A stretch of 35,077 bases of DNA from an uncultured Clostridia bacterium. Its GTDB lineage: Bacteria > Bacillota > Clostridia > Christensenellales > Borkfalkiaceae. The first letter of the stretch is position 1. Each line of letters opens with the position of its first letter. The stretch covers positions 1 through 35,077 of the forward strand of contig CAKQSB010000019.1 of assembly GCA_934271735.1 (NCBI GenBank), read 5' to 3'. Shown here piece after piece: positions 22,480 through 30,425 of the stretch. A program made the position numbers and the translations under genes. The notes below the pieces were generated by a model. That model saw only the letters and a program-made list of their open reading frames with translations, searched no databases and was not told the DNA's origin.

Positions 22480-23443
22480 AACCGGTTCTCAGTCTCCTTT
22501 TTATTTCTTCCGCGGAGCATTTCGCGCGTTTTCCGCCGAGAATTATCCTTACGTTTGCAATCTCCGCGGATTTATATAGATAGTACAGCAAAAACGGAGT
22601 TGCTCCTTCCGTTTCGTATTTTTTCTTTTTAAGCTCGCCGAGCGCGAACCCTTCGGCTTTCGCCTCGAAACCGATAAGCGGGAGCGACGCCGATCTTTCC
22701 TTTATCGCAACGCCGAGCATTTCGCTAAAAGGCGTGAACGCGAATTTCTTTCCGATTTTTTCGCCGTCGGCCGAAAAAATAAAAAGTATATCCTCTTTTT
22801 TCAGATTTCCGCCGTCTATGAAAAGCTTTTCGACGTCCTCTTCCGTTTTCGCGCGGAAAGCCGTGGAAACGTTTTTGCAATCGATTTCGTTTTTCAGATA
22901 CTTTTTAAGATCTCCGCCGCATTTTTTCAAAAGCCGCTTATATCTTGCCGCTAAGAAAATCGACGAAATTTCCGCGCCCGTAGCCTTTCCGCTTCCGAAA
23001 AGTTTTTTGCCCTCTCCGTAAGCCGAAACAAGTTCCTCGTTCGCGCATTTTCCTTTCTTTTCCGCGTCGTTTAAAAACGACGGAATATCGGCGATAAGTC
23101 CCGTTCGAACGGGCGCGTAATCGTAATTTCCGATATATTCCGAACGCAAAAAGCTCTCGGCGTTATAAAAATCGATCGTCGAAAGGCAAAATTCCGAATA
23201 TTCGCCGCTCGGGGAAAATTCGCGCGCAAAATCATCGAGCGCGAGCGTTTCGGCAACGAAGAGCTTTTCTTCGTCGCCCCGGTCTGTGGCAACGCCCTTT
23301 CCGAAACCTTGTTCTTTGAGGGCGGACACCGCGGTTTTATAATCCGGTTCGTCTATAATCCGCATAAGCGCGGACGGTGTAAGAAGATCTTTTTCGAGCG
23401 ATTTTATTATTCCGTTCGAAAAAGTCATATCTCTGATCGCCAT
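22469..23443 (-). CDS. ntpC: V-type ATP synthase/ATPase subunit C
   Basis: A 324-residue mostly helical subunit that sits on the membrane ring and joins it to the central stalk. Evidence is its place in the operon, its length and family-like stretches near residues 85-115 (FCLSTIDFYNAESFLRSEY) and the ISSIFLAARYKRLLKKCGGDLKKYL helix. Sequence conservation in this subunit is low across bacteria. AAGGA lies 9 bases before the ATG. Confidence 0.9.
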   Translation of the reverse strand: MAIRDMTFSNGIIKSLEKDLLTPSALMRIIDEPDYKTAVSALKEQGFGKGVATDRGDEEKLFVAETLALDDFAREFSPSGEYSEFCLSTIDFYNAESFLRSEYIGNYDYAPVRTGLIADIPSFLNDAEKKGKCANEELVSAYGEGKKLFGSGKATGAEISSIFLAARYKRLLKKCGGDLKKYLKNEIDCKNVSTAFRAKTEEDVEKLFIDGGNLKKEDILFIFSADGEKIGKKFAFTPFSEMLGVAIKERSASLPLIGFEAKAEGFALGELKKKKYETEGATPFLLYYLYKSAEIANVRIILGGKRAKCSAEEIKRRLRTGYDG

Positions 23444-23518
23444 AATTTATTTCCTTATTATATAAGTAATCGCTTAAGCCGCAGGCTGTCAGCCGATTAC
23501 CCGAACCATCCGACTTTT

Positions 23519-24091
23519 TCAACCGAAAAGTTTGGTGGAAATTTCGGACTCCGTTTGCTCTTTGACCGACCTCACGATCGCCCCGAACGAGAAATCTCTG
23601 TCGTAAGCCTTGCCTTTTATCATAAAACCGCCCGAAAAATCTCCGCCGCCCGAAACTTTCAAAGAAAGCTTTTTGCTTATCGGAAATTCCGCAACCGTCT
23701 CCGCATTTATCGAAGAATTCGCCGCAACGACTATCTCGTCACCCTCTTCGGCGTACTTTCCGATAAGGTTTTCGGTGAAAGCTTTAAGCTCTTCGCCGCG
23801 AAGCGTACCGAGCTTTGTTTCGAGACGGGCGTAAACGTCGTTTAAAAGGTCGACCTTGGCGGCGAGAAGAACTTTCTTCTTCTCCATTCTTTCCGCGGCG
23901 GCGTTTTTAGCCGAAATGTCGGCAATCTCCTTTCCCGCAAGATCTTCCTGCGAAAGGGCGTATGCCTGAACCTTAAATTCGGCTTCTTTACGTTTTTTAT
24001 CGGCGTACTCTTCCGCGGCTTTCACGGTTTCGTCCGCGTATTTTTCCGCGTCGGAGATTATCGCCGAACAAATATCTCTTTTTTCTTCCAT
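23519..24091 (-). CDS. ntpE: V-type ATP synthase/ATPase subunit E
   Basis: A 190-residue peripheral-stalk subunit. The N-terminal half is a charged alanine-rich helix (CSAIISDAEKYADETVKAAEEYADKKRKEA) expected to form a coiled coil with the NtpF subunit. The C-terminal half (about 105-190) is the globular head-binding domain, with GGGDFSGGFMIKG as the family-like turn. No clear ribosome binding site precedes the ATG; the gap from ntpK is 37 bases. Confidence 0.9.
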   Translation of the reverse strand: MEEKRDICSAIISDAEKYADETVKAAEEYADKKRKEAEFKVQAYALSQEDLAGKEIADISAKNAAAERMEKKKVLLAAKVDLLNDVYARLETKLGTLRGEELKAFTENLIGKYAEEGDEIVVAANSSINAETVAEFPISKKLSLKVSGGGDFSGGFMIKGKAYDRDFSFGAIVRSVKEQTESEISTKLFG

Positions 24092-24128
24092 TTTTTATAT
24101 GTCGTTTTTAATTTATCGGACGTTGTTT

Positions 24129-24551
24129 TTAAGCAACGGGGATCATTATTCCGAGAACGAGGGAAAGAATCGCGTAGAACTCTATCATCGCCGGGAAAAG
24201 AACGTATTTACCCGAGCCTGCGGGGTTTTTGCCGATCGCATAAATACACGAAGAAGCGGTGATACCCTGCAAAACAGCCGAAAGCATACCGGTTACTCCG
24301 AGACCGAGCATTGCGCCGAAAAGCGTCCAACCCTGTGCGATCGCGCCGATCTTCATAACGGCGAGAACGAATCCGTAAATACCCTGCGTTGCGGGGAGAA
24401 GAGCAAGAACGATGATCTTGGAGAACTTCTTGTTATCTTCCGAAAGCACGCCGGCGGCAGCCGAACCGGTTTTGTAAAGACCGAATGCAGAGCCTGCGCC
24501 GCACAAAATCATGCAAAGCGAAAGACCTAAAATACCGATGAATTTTTCCAT
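24129..24551 (-). CDS. ntpK: V-type ATP synthase/ATPase membrane subunit K (c-ring), Na+-type
   Basis: A 140-residue proteolipid with four membrane helices made of two fused hairpins, which forms the rotor ring. The ion-binding positions known from Enterococcus hirae NtpK (Leu61, Thr64, Gln65, Gln110, Glu139) have counterparts here: Leu52, Thr55 and Gln56 in LPATQGIYGF, Gln95 in AVLQGITA and Glu124 in PAMIEFYAIL. Relative spacing is kept except for a slightly shorter middle loop. Only the second hairpin has the carboxylate, as in V-type rings. This supports Na+ coupling. A strong GGAGG lies 8 bases before the ATG. Confidence 0.96.
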   Translation of the reverse strand: MEKFIGILGLSLCMILCGAGSAFGLYKTGSAAAGVLSEDNKKFSKIIVLALLPATQGIYGFVLAVMKIGAIAQGWTLFGAMLGLGVTGMLSAVLQGITASSCIYAIGKNPAGSGKYVLFPAMIEFYAILSLVLGIMIPVA

Positions 24552-24593
24552 TTTAATTTCCTCCGAAATTGTTTTTCGTTTAAAAATATATTC

Positions 24594-24611
24594 AATAATC
24601 GACTTATAGAC
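24594..24611 (+). repeat. Dispersed 18-bp repeat, copy between ntpI and ntpK
   Basis: AATAATCGACTTATAGAC, one base different from the consensus, lies in the 84-base gap between the ntpI stop and the ntpK ribosome binding site. Confidence 0.8.
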
Positions 24612-24635
24612 GGCTTTATGCGTTTTATCAGTCGT

Positions 24636-26639
24636 TTATTGCGAAATAAAGTAAGTGTATTCTCCGTTTCTGCCGAGCGGTGTGAAAAGCTCGCCCTCGC
24701 CCTCGTAAAAACGCCCGAAGAACTCGACGTATTGCAGTCTCGAATCGTGAATGAACGCGCCGAGAAGGCTCATCGCCAGGTTAAACAAGTTGCCCGCGAT
24801 AATTATCACCACCCCGAAAATAACGCCTATAACGCCTTTCGGGAAAAGAAGATCTATCGCTAAGTTGTTGGTGAAAATCGAAGCTATCTGCGCACCGGAA
24901 AGCATAAGTCCGTAAAGACGGGCGTAGCTCAATATATCGGAAGCGTAGTTTATAAGTCCGTACAGCGACGAGAACGGCTTCATAATTTTATCGAAGCCCT
25001 TTTCGGTTATACCCGACGTAAGAACGCCGAGCGCGATCAGAACTATCGCCACGTACGCGCCGTATCTGGTAAGGAAATCGTTGTTCGAAGCCATTCCGAA
25101 TACCGCCGCGACGAACGCGAGAAGCCCTATCGACCACACTATCCCGGAGAAGAAACCTTCGGCGTACTGTTTTCTCGAAAAACACTGCGCGGCTTTCATT
25201 ATTAAGCTTACCGCAATCTGAATAGTTCCCAGCCCCAGACACCACAAAAGCATTTGCGGAACGGTTATCCCCGCTATGTTTGCGGGAGAATTTATCGCGT
25301 CGAGGTAGTTCGCATAAAATTTGCAATATGCCGACCCCTCGCCCGTAATCGTTCTTATAAGAGGATAGCCGAGCCAGCTGTCGAAAAGCGCGCCGAATCC
25401 GCAGGCGAAGAATCCGCCGTAAGCGAAAACTTTAGCCATTCTGTATATACTCGTGCCTTTTCTCTGCTTTGCCGCGAACAAAAATCCGCCGACTATCATC
25501 AGGATTCCGTAACCGAAATCCGCCATTATAAGTCCCATAAACAGGGAGAAGAAAAACGACATCACCGCGTTCGGGTCCAACGCTCCGTACGCAGGCACGG
25601 AATACATATTCGTTACCGCCTCGAAGTTGGACACGGCGTTGCTGTTTTTCATAAGCGTGGGCGCAAATTCGTTACGCGGAATAACTTCCGATTCAATCTC
25701 GCACGCCCTCGCAGCCCCCTCCACCGCGGCTTTGACTTCTCCTACTTTTTCCGCGGGTACGTACGCCTCTAACACGAACGCGTCCGCAGTATGGTAAAGC
25801 GAGCCGTCCGCATTAGCTTTTTCAACCAGATATGCGAGATAATCGACATATAGCTTGACTTCCCGCGAGCGATCGGCAAGCGCGGCCGCCTTTTTACTAA
25901 CGCTTAAAAATTCGTTTTCGATTTCTTTGAGTTCGTTTTCGGCTTCGGAAATTTTCTCCGCCGCCGTGACCTCTTCTTTGAACGGACACTTTGTAAATCC
26001 GCACGCAGAAAGCACTTTTTCGACCGCTTCCGCGTTCGGCTTATACGCCGCAACCGAAACGACTTCGCCGTTTTTTCCGTCACATTCGATAAAGGCTTCC
26101 GCAAGTTCGCAATCCTTAATTTCCGTAAGACATTTTTCGGTTTTGTCCGCGGGAACTATTCCCAGATAAACCTTAACCGACTGCGTGTCCGAAAATTCCG
26201 AAAACTTATTTTTCAAAAGCGCGTAAGGCTCGTAGTTTCTGATTTTTTCGTTCACCTTTACCTGACGGGCTTTGAGCGCGTTCTTTTTATCGGACAACTT
26301 CTCGATTTCGCTTAAAACGCTTTCGATTTCGCCCGTTTTGTCTCCGACGGCGAAAAATTCGGTCGTAGTGACGGGAAATCCGTCCTTTATAACGCCCGCG
26401 CCACGCTCCTCTTTCGGCAAAAGTTCGATTTCGTCCGAAATAAAATCGAGGCATTTTTTCGCGCGGTCGATTTTCGCTTTCAATTCCGCGTCGTCCGCCG
26501 CCGCAAGGGGTACGGCATACTCCTTTTCCGTCTGACTCTTTATCTGCGCCGCGCCCGTTTTCTGGAGCGCGTCGTAAATTTTGTCCTTATCGGAAAGCAG
26601 CGCGACTACGGAAAGGCGCGACATTTCAGCAATCGCCAT
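24636..26639 (-). CDS. ntpI: V-type ATP synthase/ATPase membrane subunit I
   Basis: A 667-residue stator subunit. The N-terminal soluble arm (about 1-335) has two helical stretches. The C-terminal membrane domain begins near PAYGALDPNAVMSFFFSLFMGLIMADFGYG, a conserved entry motif, and has seven or eight membrane helices. The ion-channel arginine is Arg574 in DILSYARLYGLMLSGAQIA, opposite the ring glutamate. The end has LLGAFIHDSRLQYVEFFGRFYEG, also conserved. GGGAGG lies 6 bases before the ATG, which overlaps the upstream ntpF gene by 14 bases. Confidence 0.95.
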   Translation of the reverse strand: MAIAEMSRLSVVALLSDKDKIYDALQKTGAAQIKSQTEKEYAVPLAAADDAELKAKIDRAKKCLDFISDEIELLPKEERGAGVIKDGFPVTTTEFFAVGDKTGEIESVLSEIEKLSDKKNALKARQVKVNEKIRNYEPYALLKNKFSEFSDTQSVKVYLGIVPADKTEKCLTEIKDCELAEAFIECDGKNGEVVSVAAYKPNAEAVEKVLSACGFTKCPFKEEVTAAEKISEAENELKEIENEFLSVSKKAAALADRSREVKLYVDYLAYLVEKANADGSLYHTADAFVLEAYVPAEKVGEVKAAVEGAARACEIESEVIPRNEFAPTLMKNSNAVSNFEAVTNMYSVPAYGALDPNAVMSFFFSLFMGLIMADFGYGILMIVGGFLFAAKQRKGTSIYRMAKVFAYGGFFACGFGALFDSWLGYPLIRTITGEGSAYCKFYANYLDAINSPANIAGITVPQMLLWCLGLGTIQIAVSLIMKAAQCFSRKQYAEGFFSGIVWSIGLLAFVAAVFGMASNNDFLTRYGAYVAIVLIALGVLTSGITEKGFDKIMKPFSSLYGLINYASDILSYARLYGLMLSGAQIASIFTNNLAIDLLFPKGVIGVIFGVVIIIAGNLFNLAMSLLGAFIHDSRLQYVEFFGRFYEGEGELFTPLGRNGEYTYFISQ

Positions 26640-26946
26640 TTTTTATCCTCCCGAAAAGCTCTTCCGCGAACTGTTCGACTTTCCCGCTTTTTTCGGCTTT
26701 GAATTTCTCGGCTTCGGCAAAATACGTCTTTTTCTCGGTTTCAAAATGCGCCGCGGCGTTCATTTTCGCGTTCTGCACTTCCGAAAGCCGCTTAACGCGG
26801 GCGTCCGACGCGCCGTTTTCTATGATTTCGGCGGCGTTTTTATCGGCGGCAACGCGAATAAGCGAAGATTTCTCATCGCTTTCTTCTTTTATTTTTTTTG
26901 CCGTTTCTTCGCTTAAAGAAACCTTTTTGAGAACTTCTTCTATCAT
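26626..26946 (-). CDS. ntpF: V-type ATP synthase/ATPase peripheral-stalk subunit G/H (NtpF)
   Basis: A 106-residue, almost wholly charged and alanine-rich helical protein with heptad character, which pairs with subunit E. It is the first gene of the operon, as in Enterococcus hirae (ntpF-I-K-E-C-G-A-B-D). GGAGG lies 5 bases before the ATG. Low sequence complexity makes position and partner genes the main evidence. Confidence 0.85.
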   Translation of the reverse strand: MIEEVLKKVSLSEETAKKIKEESDEKSSLIRVAADKNAAEIIENGASDARVKRLSEVQNAKMNAAAHFETEKKTYFAEAEKFKAEKSGKVEQFAEELFGRIKNGDC

Positions 26947-27020
26947 TGTTTCCTCCGGGGACTTAAGGCAAGTCCGCCCCTGAATAAAATCCTATTACAA
27001 CCCGAGCTAAAAAGATTTAT

Positions 27021-27054
27021 ACCCGATTATAACCCGATTAAATCCGATTTTTAA
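27021..27054 (-). promoter_or_regulatory. Candidate promoter of the V-ATPase operon with phased direct repeats
   Basis: On the minus strand, TTAAAA (27049-27054), 17 bases, then TATAAT (27026-27031), with a start near 27019 and a leader of about 70 bases. On the plus strand the same bases hold CCCGATTA at 27022 and 27033 and TCCGATT at 27043, spaced about one helical turn apart. This could be an operator for an unknown regulator. Confidence 0.45.
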
Positions 27055-27434
27055 AAAAAGCCTGCCCATAGTATTCATACTTATTGCATTCATACCAATT
27101 GCGACAGACTCCACCTATTTCGTTCTATTAACTTAACTTCTCACATAAAAATATAAAATACGTGACCTTTCCTGCAATTTATAAGCTTTGAGACGTAAAT
27201 TTTGAAAAATTTCAAAACTTGCGCCACCTCGCTTTGCAAAGTAAAAACTTTGCGCTTCTCGTTTGAAATTTAAGAAGTTGTAAGCCCTTGCAAGCAAGCT
27301 TCCGACTTCTTAAATTATAATTTAAAGCACGAATTATGTCAACCTTTTTGGTGAACAAAAAAAGGAAATTTGTTAAAATCGCCGCCGTGAACATTCGGAT
27401 TTCTTTTTTATGCGACTAATTGTTTGTAAAAAGA
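27055..27434. other. Divergent intergenic region between V-ATPase and CNNM genes
   Basis: No gene is seen. A minus-strand frame at 27212-27394 lies across palindromes and has no ribosome binding site. The main content is the two-stem palindromic element at 27207-27316. Confidence 0.5.
27207..27316. repeat. Two-stem palindromic element
   Basis: Stem one: aaatttcaaa (27207-27216) with tttgaaattt (27262-27271), enclosing an inner hairpin gcaaag / ctttgc (27236-27241, 27248-27253). Stem two: aatttaagaagt (27267-27278) with acttcttaaatt (27305-27316). The two outer stems share a few bases, so they could be alternative folds. It may be a MITE-like repeat or a structured RNA; nothing similar occurs elsewhere in the window. 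Confidence 0.6.
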
Positions 27435-27463
27435 TTTACAAAAAAAGATTTTTATGATATAAT
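27435..27463 (+). promoter_or_regulatory. Promoter of the CNNM/CorC-type gene
   Basis: TTTACA (27435-27440), 17 bases, TATAAT (27458-27463). Transcription would start near 27470, about 80 bases before the chosen ATG. Confidence 0.7.
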
Positions 27464-27552
27464 AATATTTAACTATACGCGCCCGCGGTCGGATTACCGA
27501 CAAATAAACGAAAAAACAAATGCGGACGACGAAAGGAGTATTTAATTTTTTT

Positions 27553-28854
27553 ATGGACGCAGACACAAAACCCCCTCCCGCCAGTCAGAACATAACGATA
27601 TACGTTATCATTCTGATTGCATTACTCATCTTATCGGGATTTTTCTCGGCAACGGAAACGGCTTTCACCTCGCTTAACCGCGCAAGGCTTAAAGTTCTTG
27701 CGGACGACGGCAAAAAATCGGCAAAAAAAGCCCTTAACTACGTCGAAAATTACGACAGACTGCTTTACACCATCCTTATCGGAAACAACATAGTAAACCT
27801 CACGCTCGCAACGATTTCCACATTGTTGTTCTCGGAGCTTATCGCTTCCGCAAGCCTCGCGGCTACTATGTCTACGCTTATTTCGACGGTCACCGTCCTT
27901 ATTTTCGGTGAAATCACGCCCAAGACATTAGCGAAAGAAACCCCCGAAAAGGTGGCGATGTTCGTCGCGCCGATTGTCGACGTGTTCACGGTAATTCTCT
28001 TCCCCCTGAATATGGTATTCACGGGCTGGAAACTTCTTTTAAGAAAGATTTTCAAGTTTAAGTCGGACGACGTAATAACCGAAGAAGAGCTTCTCACTTA
28101 CATAGAGGAAGCCAAAGAGGACGGCACACTCGACAACAACGAGACAGAGCTTATCTCGAGCGCGATCGAATTCAACGACGCGGAAGTGGGCGATATTTTA
28201 GTTCCGAGAGTAAACGTAATCGCCGTGGAGGAAAACACGCCGATGAAAGAAATCCGCAGGATATTTTCCGAACACGGATTTTCGAGACTACCCGTTTACA
28301 GAGGTTCGATAGACGTTATCATAGGAATGATTCACGAAAAGGATTTCTACGCCGCGTATATGAACGGCGCGGTCAACATAAAGGGGATTGTCACTTCTAT
28401 GGCGCTCGCCACGGAACATATGAAAATTTCCACACTTTTAAGAAGTATGCAAAAGCAGAAAGTGCATATGGCTACCGTCGTGGACGAATACGGCGGCACG
28501 CTCGGCATTGTTACGCTCGAGGATATTCTGGAAGAACTCGTCGGCGAAATCTGGGACGAACACGACGAAGTCGTGGATTATTTCACCAAGCTGGACGACG
28601 ATCATTACCTTGTCGACGGAAACGCCGAACTTTCGGAATTTTGCGAAATCTTCTCGCAGGAAGAGGACGAAGAAAGCGATTCCAACACGGTAAGCGGCTG
28701 GATTATCGAGAGGTCGGGAGATATTCCGCCTATCGGCTACTCTTTCGACTATAACAATTTAACAATAACCGTAACCAAAAGAACTCTGAAAAAGGTTCTC
28801 GAAGTAAAGGTAGAAATTCATCCCGAAGCGGAAGAAGAAAACGAAAAAGAATAA
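27553..28854 (+). CDS. CNNM/CorC (hemolysin C) family membrane transporter with CBS pair
   Basis: A 433-residue protein from the ATG at 27553. The frame is open from 27520, but the AAAGGAG lies inside those extra codons, so the inner ATG is preferred, though the spacing (14 bases) is long. A CNNM (DUF21) domain covers about 15-190, with SGFFSATETAFTSLN, ILIGNNIVNL and FGEITPKTLAKE. Two CBS domains follow (about 205-325; ILVPRVNVIAVEE and VHMATVVDEYGGTLGIVTLEDILEELVGEI). Last is a CorC_HlyC domain with DGNAELSEF and TVSGWIIERSGDIPPIG. Family members transport or regulate Mg2+, possibly Na+-coupled; the ion here is inferred. Probably a single-gene unit ending at the 28908-28952 hairpin. Confidence 0.9.
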   Translation: MDADTKPPPASQNITIYVIILIALLILSGFFSATETAFTSLNRARLKVLADDGKKSAKKALNYVENYDRLLYTILIGNNIVNLTLATISTLLFSELIASASLAATMSTLISTVTVLIFGEITPKTLAKETPEKVAMFVAPIVDVFTVILFPLNMVFTGWKLLLRKIFKFKSDDVITEEELLTYIEEAKEDGTLDNNETELISSAIEFNDAEVGDILVPRVNVIAVEENTPMKEIRRIFSEHGFSRLPVYRGSIDVIIGMIHEKDFYAAYMNGAVNIKGIVTSMALATEHMKISTLLRSMQKQKVHMATVVDEYGGTLGIVTLEDILEELVGEIWDEHDEVVDYFTKLDDDHYLVDGNAELSEFCEIFSQEEDEESDSNTVSGWIIERSGDIPPIGYSFDYNNLTITVTKRTLKKVLEVKVEIHPEAEEENEKE

Positions 28855-28907
28855 TCCCGTTTTTCATTCTTCGTAACTTCCGTCCGACGGATTTACGGAA
28901 ATTTATA

Positions 28908-28952
28908 TTCGCGGCAAAAATAAAACGTTGTTCGGTTTATTTTTGCCGCGAA
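28908..28952. terminator. Long perfect hairpin, probable terminator of the CNNM gene
   Basis: A 17-bp stem, ttcgcggcaaaaataaa / tttatttttgccgcgaa, with an 11-base loop. The T run lies within the 3' arm. It sits between the CNNM gene and the downstream CDF gene. Confidence 0.65.
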
Positions 28953-28986
28953 ACAATTAAAAAATAATTCGTTCGGCGGAAAATAT

Positions 28987-30171
28987 ATGTTTGACGGCTT
29001 TTTAAAGAAATACGGCGAGGAAGACCTCGCGAAACACGAAATACGCGCAAAATGCGGAAAACGCGCGGGCGTTATCGGAATTATCGTAAACATACTTCTT
29101 TGCGCAATGAAAATCGCCACGGGCTTGATCGTCGGCGCGATTTCGATTGTATCGGACGGTATCAACAACTTATCCGACGCCGGCAGCTCGATAATTACCC
29201 TGTTCGGCTTCAAACTTTCCGAAAAGAAACCCGACAAAGAACACCCGTTCGGGCACGGCAGAATGGAATACTGCGCCGGGCTCGGCGTTTCGATAATCGT
29301 TCTTATCGTGGCGACGGAACTTTTCATTACATCGGTTGAAAAAATCACGGCATGGGAAACGGTCTCTTCGGATTCCGAAGCGACGCTCATAATTACCTCG
29401 GTTATTCTCGTTTTCTCGATACTCGCGAAAGCTTATCTCGCGATAATGAACAGATCGGTCGGCAAAAAACTCAATTCGGTCGCTATGCTCGCCACCGCTA
29501 CGGACAGCATTTCGGACTGTCTCGCAACGTCCGTGGTTTTGATTTCTTCCGTCCTTTCGACGTTTATAAAAAACGTACCGTTCGACGGTTTCGCGGGCGC
29601 AATTGTTTCGCTTTTCATTGCGATTTCGGGTATTAAATCGATAAAAAGCGTTATCGACCTGCTTCTCGGCGAAGCTCCGGACCCCGCGCTTGTCAAAGGC
29701 GTCGCGGATTACGTTCTGAATTTCGATAAAGAAAAGGTAATCGGCGTTCACGATCTTATGATTCACGATTACGGTCCGGGCAGAAAAATAATTGTTTTGC
29801 ACGCGGAAGTCCCCGCCGAAGGGAATATGCTCGTTCTGCACGACGTTATCGACAATATCGAACGCGGACTTGAAAGCAAGTTCAACTGCCTGGCAACTAT
29901 CCATATGGACCCCGTCGTTACGACGAGTCCGAGGCTCAACGCCATAAAGGAAGAATGCGTTAAAATCGTCAAAGAGATAAATCCTGATTTTTCTCTGCAC
30001 GATTTCAGAATGAACGAAGGCGAAACCCACGCGAACGTAATTTTCGATCTGGTTATTCCGCCCGAAAACACCATTCCCGAAAGGCAGATTAAAAAGACGG
30101 TAAACGAAAAACTTAAGGCTTACGACAAAAAGCTGAATGCGGTAATAACCGTAGAAAACCCGTTTGTATAA
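28987..30171 (+). CDS. Cation diffusion facilitator (CDF) family metal exporter
   Basis: The 394-residue protein expels divalent metal in exchange for H+. Six membrane helices lie within about 28-215. Helix 2 carries VSDGINNLSDAGSS: the position equal to Asp45 of E. coli YiiP is Asn60, and that of Asp49 is Asp64. The HPFGHGR loop motif is at 86-92. Helix 5 carries ATDSISDC with Asp173 and Asp177, where zinc exporters have His-x3-Asp. This Asn/Asp and Asp/Asp set argues against a classic zinc exporter and leaves Mn2+ or Fe2+ as possibilities. The cytoplasmic domain (about 225-394) is longer than usual and ends in a ferredoxin-like region. The ribosome binding site is weak (GGCGGA). Confidence 0.92.
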   Translation: MFDGFLKKYGEEDLAKHEIRAKCGKRAGVIGIIVNILLCAMKIATGLIVGAISIVSDGINNLSDAGSSIITLFGFKLSEKKPDKEHPFGHGRMEYCAGLGVSIIVLIVATELFITSVEKITAWETVSSDSEATLIITSVILVFSILAKAYLAIMNRSVGKKLNSVAMLATATDSISDCLATSVVLISSVLSTFIKNVPFDGFAGAIVSLFIAISGIKSIKSVIDLLLGEAPDPALVKGVADYVLNFDKEKVIGVHDLMIHDYGPGRKIIVLHAEVPAEGNMLVLHDVIDNIERGLESKFNCLATIHMDPVVTTSPRLNAIKEECVKIVKEINPDFSLHDFRMNEGETHANVIFDLVIPPENTIPERQIKKTVNEKLKAYDKKLNAVITVENPFV

Positions 30172-30321
30172 CGGATAAAATTTTCTTTGCCTTCTCTCCC
30201 TTGAAGAATGTAGATAGATTATCATATGGAGTGCGACACCTCGGATATTATCTTTGCCTTCTCCCCTTGAAGAGGGTGGCGGCGAACGCCGACGGAAGAG
30301 GACACAAAAGCACAAAAGTCA

Positions 30322-30339
30322 GTCTATAAGTCGATTATC
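30322..30339 (-). repeat. Dispersed 18-bp repeat, copy after the CDF gene
   Basis: Exact copy on the minus strand, followed in that direction by tgacttttgt. It abuts the palindromic half-element at 30349-30425. Confidence 0.8.
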
Positions 30340-30348
30340 GAAAGCTTT

Positions 30349-30425
30349 AGGCTTCCCCATTCAACCGAATTTTTCGAAGAACGGAGCATTTCGGGAGAAG
30401 CTGGCGCGAAGCGACTGATGAGGGG
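30349..30425 (-). repeat. Solitary half-element of the palindromic family
   Basis: On the minus strand it reads cccctcatcagtcgcttcgc ... ttgaatggggaagcct, matching the 77-bp unit at 979-1055 some 29 kb away. Confidence 0.75.

Noticed and set aside
29170..30315. A 381-codon minus-strand open frame across the CDF gene
   Set aside because: Arginine- and asparagine-rich antisense shadow; the CDF gene on the plus strand has all family motifs.
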